Positions 6,664 through 9,227 of a stretch of DNA of 9,227 bases are shown piece after piece. The DNA is taken from positions 1 through 9,227 of the forward strand of contig JAFSTZ010000445.1 in assembly GCA_017445525.1 (NCBI GenBank), given 5' to 3'. The translations under genes were made by a program, and so were the position numbers. Origin of the DNA: Eubacterium sp. (GTDB lineage: Bacteria; Bacillota; Clostridia; Lachnospirales; Lachnospiraceae). A model generated the notes under the pieces. It searched no databases and was not told the DNA's origin. It saw only the letters and a program-made list of their open reading frames with translations. Every line of letters starts with the position of its first letter. Position 1 is the stretch's first letter.

Positions 6664-7038
6664 TTACGCCAGCTCCGCTATGACCTCAACCTCGCAAAGA
6701 ACTCCCTTGGGCAGTTCGCGTACCGCTACACAGCTTCTGGCCGGTTTCTCGGTAAAGTACTTGCCATAGATCTCGTTGAATGCAGCAAAGTCGTTCATAT
6801 CCGCAAGAAAACAAGTTGTCTTTACTACGCTGTCATAGGAAGCGCCCGCTTCTCTGAGGAGTTCACCGAGATTCTTCATGACCTGCTCAGTCTGACATTC
6901 TATGGTTGTTTCCGTCACATCACCAACCGCCGGGTCGATGGCGATCTGGCCTGAGCTGAAGAAAAGTCCTCCCGTGATCACTCCCTGTGAGTATGGTCCG
7001 ATCGCTGCCGGCGCTTTGTCTGTATGTATCTTTTTCAT
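6664..7038 (-). CDS. ridA: RidA family 2-iminobutanoate/2-iminopropanoate deaminase
   Basis: A 124-aa protein, the standard RidA (YjgF/YER057c/UK114) length. Signature elements are GPYSQG near the N-terminus (Tyr16), FFSSGQIAIDP, PARS with the substrate-binding Arg101, and the C-terminal CEVEVIA, whose Glu118 matches the catalytic Glu of RidA. Family members are cytoplasmic trimers that hydrolyse reactive enamines/imines released by PLP-dependent dehydratases to 2-ketoacids plus ammonia, protecting other PLP enzymes. The gene begins 18 bp after the threonine ammonia-lyase stop codon on the same strand, so it is placed to clear that enzyme's intermediates. GGAGG lies 11 bases before the ATG, a slightly long spacing. 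Confidence 0.96.
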   Translation of the reverse strand: MKKIHTDKAPAAIGPYSQGVITGGLFFSSGQIAIDPAVGDVTETTIECQTEQVMKNLGELLREAGASYDSVVKTTCFLADMNDFAAFNEIYGKYFTEKPARSCVAVRELPKGVLCEVEVIAELA

Positions 7039-7056
7039 GATAAATATTACCTCCGA

Positions 7057-8283
7057 TCAAATATTTGTTCTCACAAGCTTGGGTTTGTAGCCCTCATTTT
7101 TAAGCCGCTTCATGATGGCATCGCGATGCTCGGTGCCGAAACTCTCGAGCGTGATGCGAAGCTCCACCGCGGCATTTCTATTTATACTTATAAACTGGTT
7201 GTGCTCGAGCTTTACGACGTTCCCCTGCTCCTCGGCAAGTATGCCCGAGACTCTGGCGAGCTCACCCGGCTTGTCGGGAAGAAGCACCGATACCGTAAAG
7301 ATCCTTCCTCTCTGGATGAGTCCGTGTTGCAGAAGTGACGACATCGTGATGATGTCCATGTTCCCTCCGCTCAGTATGGATACGACTTTTTTGTCCTTGA
7401 AATCCAGATGCTTCAGCGCTGCGATCGTGAGCAGTCCCGAGTTCTCACAAACCATCTTGTGGTTCTCGACCATATCCAGAAATACATCGATGAGCTCTTC
7501 ATCCTCGACAGTGATGATGTCGTCAACATTTTTCCTGACATACTCAAATGTGTTTACTCCCGGTGTTTTTACCGCGGTTCCGTCGGCGATGGTCTGCGCG
7601 GTTTTCAGTGTGACGATATGGCCCATCTTGATGGACTCCTGCATGCAGTTCGCCTCGGCAGGCTCGACACCGATGACTTTTATGTTCGGATTGATGAGCT
7701 TGGCGAGCGTGGAGACTCCGGTCGCAAGTCCGCCTCCGCCGATCGGGACGAGTATGTAGTCAACCGTCGGGAGTTCCTTGATGATCTCCATCGCTATGGT
7801 TCCCTGACCGGCTGCAACGTCTATGTCATCAAACGGATGGATAAATGTGTAACCGTGCTCGTCAGCCAGCCTGTAGGCCTCCTCGCAGGCATCATCGTAA
7901 ACATCTCCATGAAGGATCACATCCGCTCCGTAGCTCTTGGTGCGATTTACCTTCATAAGAGGCGTCGTCGTCGGCATGACGATGGTTGCCTTTGCTCCGA
8001 AACGCTCGGCTGCAAATGCCACTCCCTGCGCGTGATTACCGGCTGATGCGGTGATCAGTCCTCTCTTGCGCTCCTCCTCCGAGAGGGTGCTGATCTTGTA
8101 GTAGGCTCCTCTGATCTTGTATGCCCCGGTGTGCTGGATGTTCTCCGGCTTCAGATAGATCCTGTTGCCGTACAGCTTGGAGAAAAACTCGCTGTACACC
8201 AGCGGCGTGGGGGATACGACCTCGGATACCTTTTGAAAGGCCTCCTCAAATTTTTCTATGGTTAGTTCATCTTTGCTTGACAT
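7057..8283 (-). CDS. ilvA: Threonine ammonia-lyase with one C-terminal ACT domain
   Basis: A 408-aa PLP fold type II enzyme that converts threonine to 2-oxobutanoate and ammonia, and often acts on serine. Residues 1-320 form the catalytic domain: the PLP lysine Lys56 in GAYKIRGA, SAGNHAQG (80-87), the phosphate-binding glycine loop GGGGL (182-186) and SGGN (305-308). Residues about 327-408 form a single ACT regulatory domain (FTVSVLLPDKPGELARVSGIL). This is the short one-ACT form common in clostridia, not the longer two-ACT biosynthetic IlvA, so it could also be called tdcB-like. The role may be isoleucine precursor supply or threonine catabolism. The start at 8283 is supported by AGGAG seven bases upstream. 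An in-frame ATG at 8385 would put the promoter inside the gene and is rejected. It heads the likely operon with ridA and the esterase. Confidence 0.95.
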   Translation of the reverse strand: MSSKDELTIEKFEEAFQKVSEVVSPTPLVYSEFFSKLYGNRIYLKPENIQHTGAYKIRGAYYKISTLSEEERKRGLITASAGNHAQGVAFAAERFGAKATIVMPTTTPLMKVNRTKSYGADVILHGDVYDDACEEAYRLADEHGYTFIHPFDDIDVAAGQGTIAMEIIKELPTVDYILVPIGGGGLATGVSTLAKLINPNIKVIGVEPAEANCMQESIKMGHIVTLKTAQTIADGTAVKTPGVNTFEYVRKNVDDIITVEDEELIDVFLDMVENHKMVCENSGLLTIAALKHLDFKDKKVVSILSGGNMDIITMSSLLQHGLIQRGRIFTVSVLLPDKPGELARVSGILAEEQGNVVKLEHNQFISINRNAAVELRITLESFGTEHRDAIMKRLKNEGYKPKLVRTNI

Positions 8284-8311
8284 TTTTATGCTCCTTATTT
8301 TTAATAAAGAA

Positions 8312-8340
8312 ACGATATCACATTTGCAGTGATAAGTCAA
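8312..8340 (-). promoter_or_regulatory. Promoter of the ilvA-ridA-esterase operon
   Basis: The minus strand reads TTGACT (8335-8340), 17 bp, TATCGT (8312-8317), with a TGn extended -10. The implied leader is only about 20 nt, so there is no room for a T-box or peptide attenuator of the kind often found before isoleucine genes. Regulation is therefore more likely by a DNA-binding protein or by enzyme feedback through the ACT domain. Confidence 0.6.
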
Positions 8341-8386
8341 GGTCTTACCGGCCCTTTCCGATGGAAAAGAACCGAATAAATCCAAG

Positions 8387-8425
8387 AAAAATGACCTGAA
8401 TGTAAACTAATACACTCAGGTCATT
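8387..8425 (-). terminator. Rho-independent terminator of the right-edge gene
   Basis: AATGACCTGA (8390-8399) pairs perfectly with TCAGGTCATT (8416-8425), and an inner TGTA/TACA pairing closes the loop. On the minus strand the stem runs into a T run (8387-8391). It lies 24 bases after the stop codon of the gene at 8449 and before the ilvA promoter, which separates the two transcription units. Confidence 0.85.
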
Positions 8426-8448
8426 ATCATCATACGATCTTTTTATGA

Positions 8449-9227
8449 TTATTTGATCTTAACTTTCTTGCTCAGACCATACTTACTCGGATTCTTCTTG
8501 AGAGCCTTCTTAACAGATGCGCTCTTAACGATAAGAGTCTTCAGCTTCTTAGCCTTGCTGAATGCCATATCTGAAACCTTGGTAACCGATACGGTCTGTC
8601 CGAGTGCAGTTACCTTTGCAGGGATAGTAAGCTTCTTTGCTTTGGTTTTCTCAACCTTGGTAACTGAGAAGAACGGCTTGCCCTTCTCGGTCATGCCTGA
8701 CATAAATGTCAGCCCGCCTGTGCTTGCAACGTTATTCGGAGCAAGTACAACACCTGTCATACGACCCTCAGGGATGGTAAGCTTATCAGTCGTAGCAGAA
8801 AAACTAACGCCCAGGTTGTATGTTACGGTTCCCAGAGACATACCGCCCATACCGAGTCCTGTTACGGTACCTTCTGCAACCATCTTCAGCGGAGTTCCGT
8901 CAGCACCGAGATAAATAGTATCTGTTGAAGTCTCTGCAAGCTCAGCCAATGCTTTCGGATCCATGGCAGCAGCATTGACAGCCATACCTGATGATTTAAG
9001 AGAGGCCGGAAGCTTCTTCATAACCTCTTCAACAACCTTTGCAGCAGTGCCTTTTTCGATCTTGGTAGTCAGCACGATCTTCTTGCAGGGAACACCGTCC
9101 AAAGTAGTATCCTCTGATGTCAGGGTCATATAATCCTTTAAAAGATCCAGGATGCCTGATGAAAACATCGTTGTAAACATGTTTCCTTCAGCCGGGCCAA
9201 CACCAAATCCCTGCATATACTGAGCAG
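8449..9227 (-). CDS. Secreted or surface protein with BspA-like leucine-rich tail, 5' end outside window
   Basis: The frame stays open to the right edge (codons before Met at 9216 read A-Q-Y), so this is the C-terminal part of a longer protein. The Met at 9216 has no ribosome binding site and is not taken as the start. About 259 residues are visible. The first 140 or so (GVPCKKIVLTTKIEKG, YLGADGTPLKMVAEGTVTG) resemble Gram-positive lipoprotein domains with a LolA/DUF6612-like beta fold; this is a weak call. The final 60 or so residues (LTIPAKVTALGQTVSVTKVS, then DMAFSKAKKLKTLIVKS) look like one degenerate BspA-type LRR_5 repeat and a very Lys-rich end (SKKVKIK). Such tails are frequent on clostridial surface proteins. 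The product is probably an extracellular protein of unknown function. It is followed by the terminator at 8387-8425. Confidence 0.85.
   Translation of the reverse strand, partial: AQYMQGFGVGPAEGNMFTTMFSSGILDLLKDYMTLTSEDTTLDGVPCKKIVLTTKIEKGTAAKVVEEVMKKLPASLKSSGMAVNAAAMDPKALAELAETSTDTIYLGADGTPLKMVAEGTVTGLGMGGMSLGTVTYNLGVSFSATTDKLTIPEGRMTGVVLAPNNVASTGGLTFMSGMTEKGKPFFSVTKVEKTKAKKLTIPAKVTALGQTVSVTKVSDMAFSKAKKLKTLIVKSASVKKALKKNPSKYGLSKKVKIK

Noticed and set aside
7112..8046. Long plus-strand reading frames opposite ilvA
   Set aside because: They are antisense shadows of a clearly conserved enzyme, with Ser/Met-rich low-information translations.
8284..8385. Extended start for ilvA at ATG 8385
   Set aside because: The extension spans the promoter, has no similarity to the family N-terminus and no good ribosome binding site. 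ATG 8283 has AGGAG seven bases upstream.

Overview
The window looks like chromosomal DNA of a Gram-positive anaerobe of the Clostridia, most likely a Lachnospiraceae member. The reasons are strong AGGAGG-type ribosome binding sites, consensus sigma-A promoters, a lipoprotein of the clostripain (C11) peptidase family, a ThrRS-independent threonine ammonia-lyase of the ACT-tailed clostridial type, and secreted proteins with bacterial Ig-like and BspA-type leucine-rich modules. This placement is inferred from protein style. No rRNA, tRNA, CRISPR array or transposase is present.

Layout from left to right. Positions 1-1863 (minus) hold the first 621 codons of a large secreted Ig-domain protein that runs off the left edge. 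Its AT-rich N-terminal half contrasts with its C-terminal Ig modules. Upstream lie a leader of about 200 nt, a near-perfect promoter, and a pair of direct repeats spaced 21 bp. Positions 2150-3025 (minus) encode an aldo/keto reductase with its own promoter (3101-3129) and a perfect 18-bp palindrome just upstream of the -35. A second pair of the same repeats, again spaced 21 bp, abuts a plus-strand promoter (3265-3293). That promoter drives a 121-aa secreted cysteine-containing protein (3333-3698). A hairpin (3736-3766) then separates it from a C11 cysteine peptidase lipoprotein (3793-5799).

On the minus strand, converging on the peptidase gene, lies a likely operon ilvA-ridA-esterase (8283 to 5837). 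IlvA produces reactive enamine/imine intermediates and RidA hydrolyses them, so the first two genes form a coherent pair. The esterase has no obvious link to them. At the right edge (8449 to the end, minus) is the 3' part of a surface or secreted protein with a BspA-like leucine-rich tail, followed by a clear terminator (8387-8425).

The most interesting signal is the repeat CTGTGACRA. It occurs four times, as two pairs with exactly 21 bp periodicity, and each pair sits immediately upstream of the -35 box of a gene for a secreted protein. This resembles the tandem sites of LytTR-type (AgrA/ComE-like) response regulators and suggests a small co-regulated secretion regulon. The sequence does not prove the regulator's identity.
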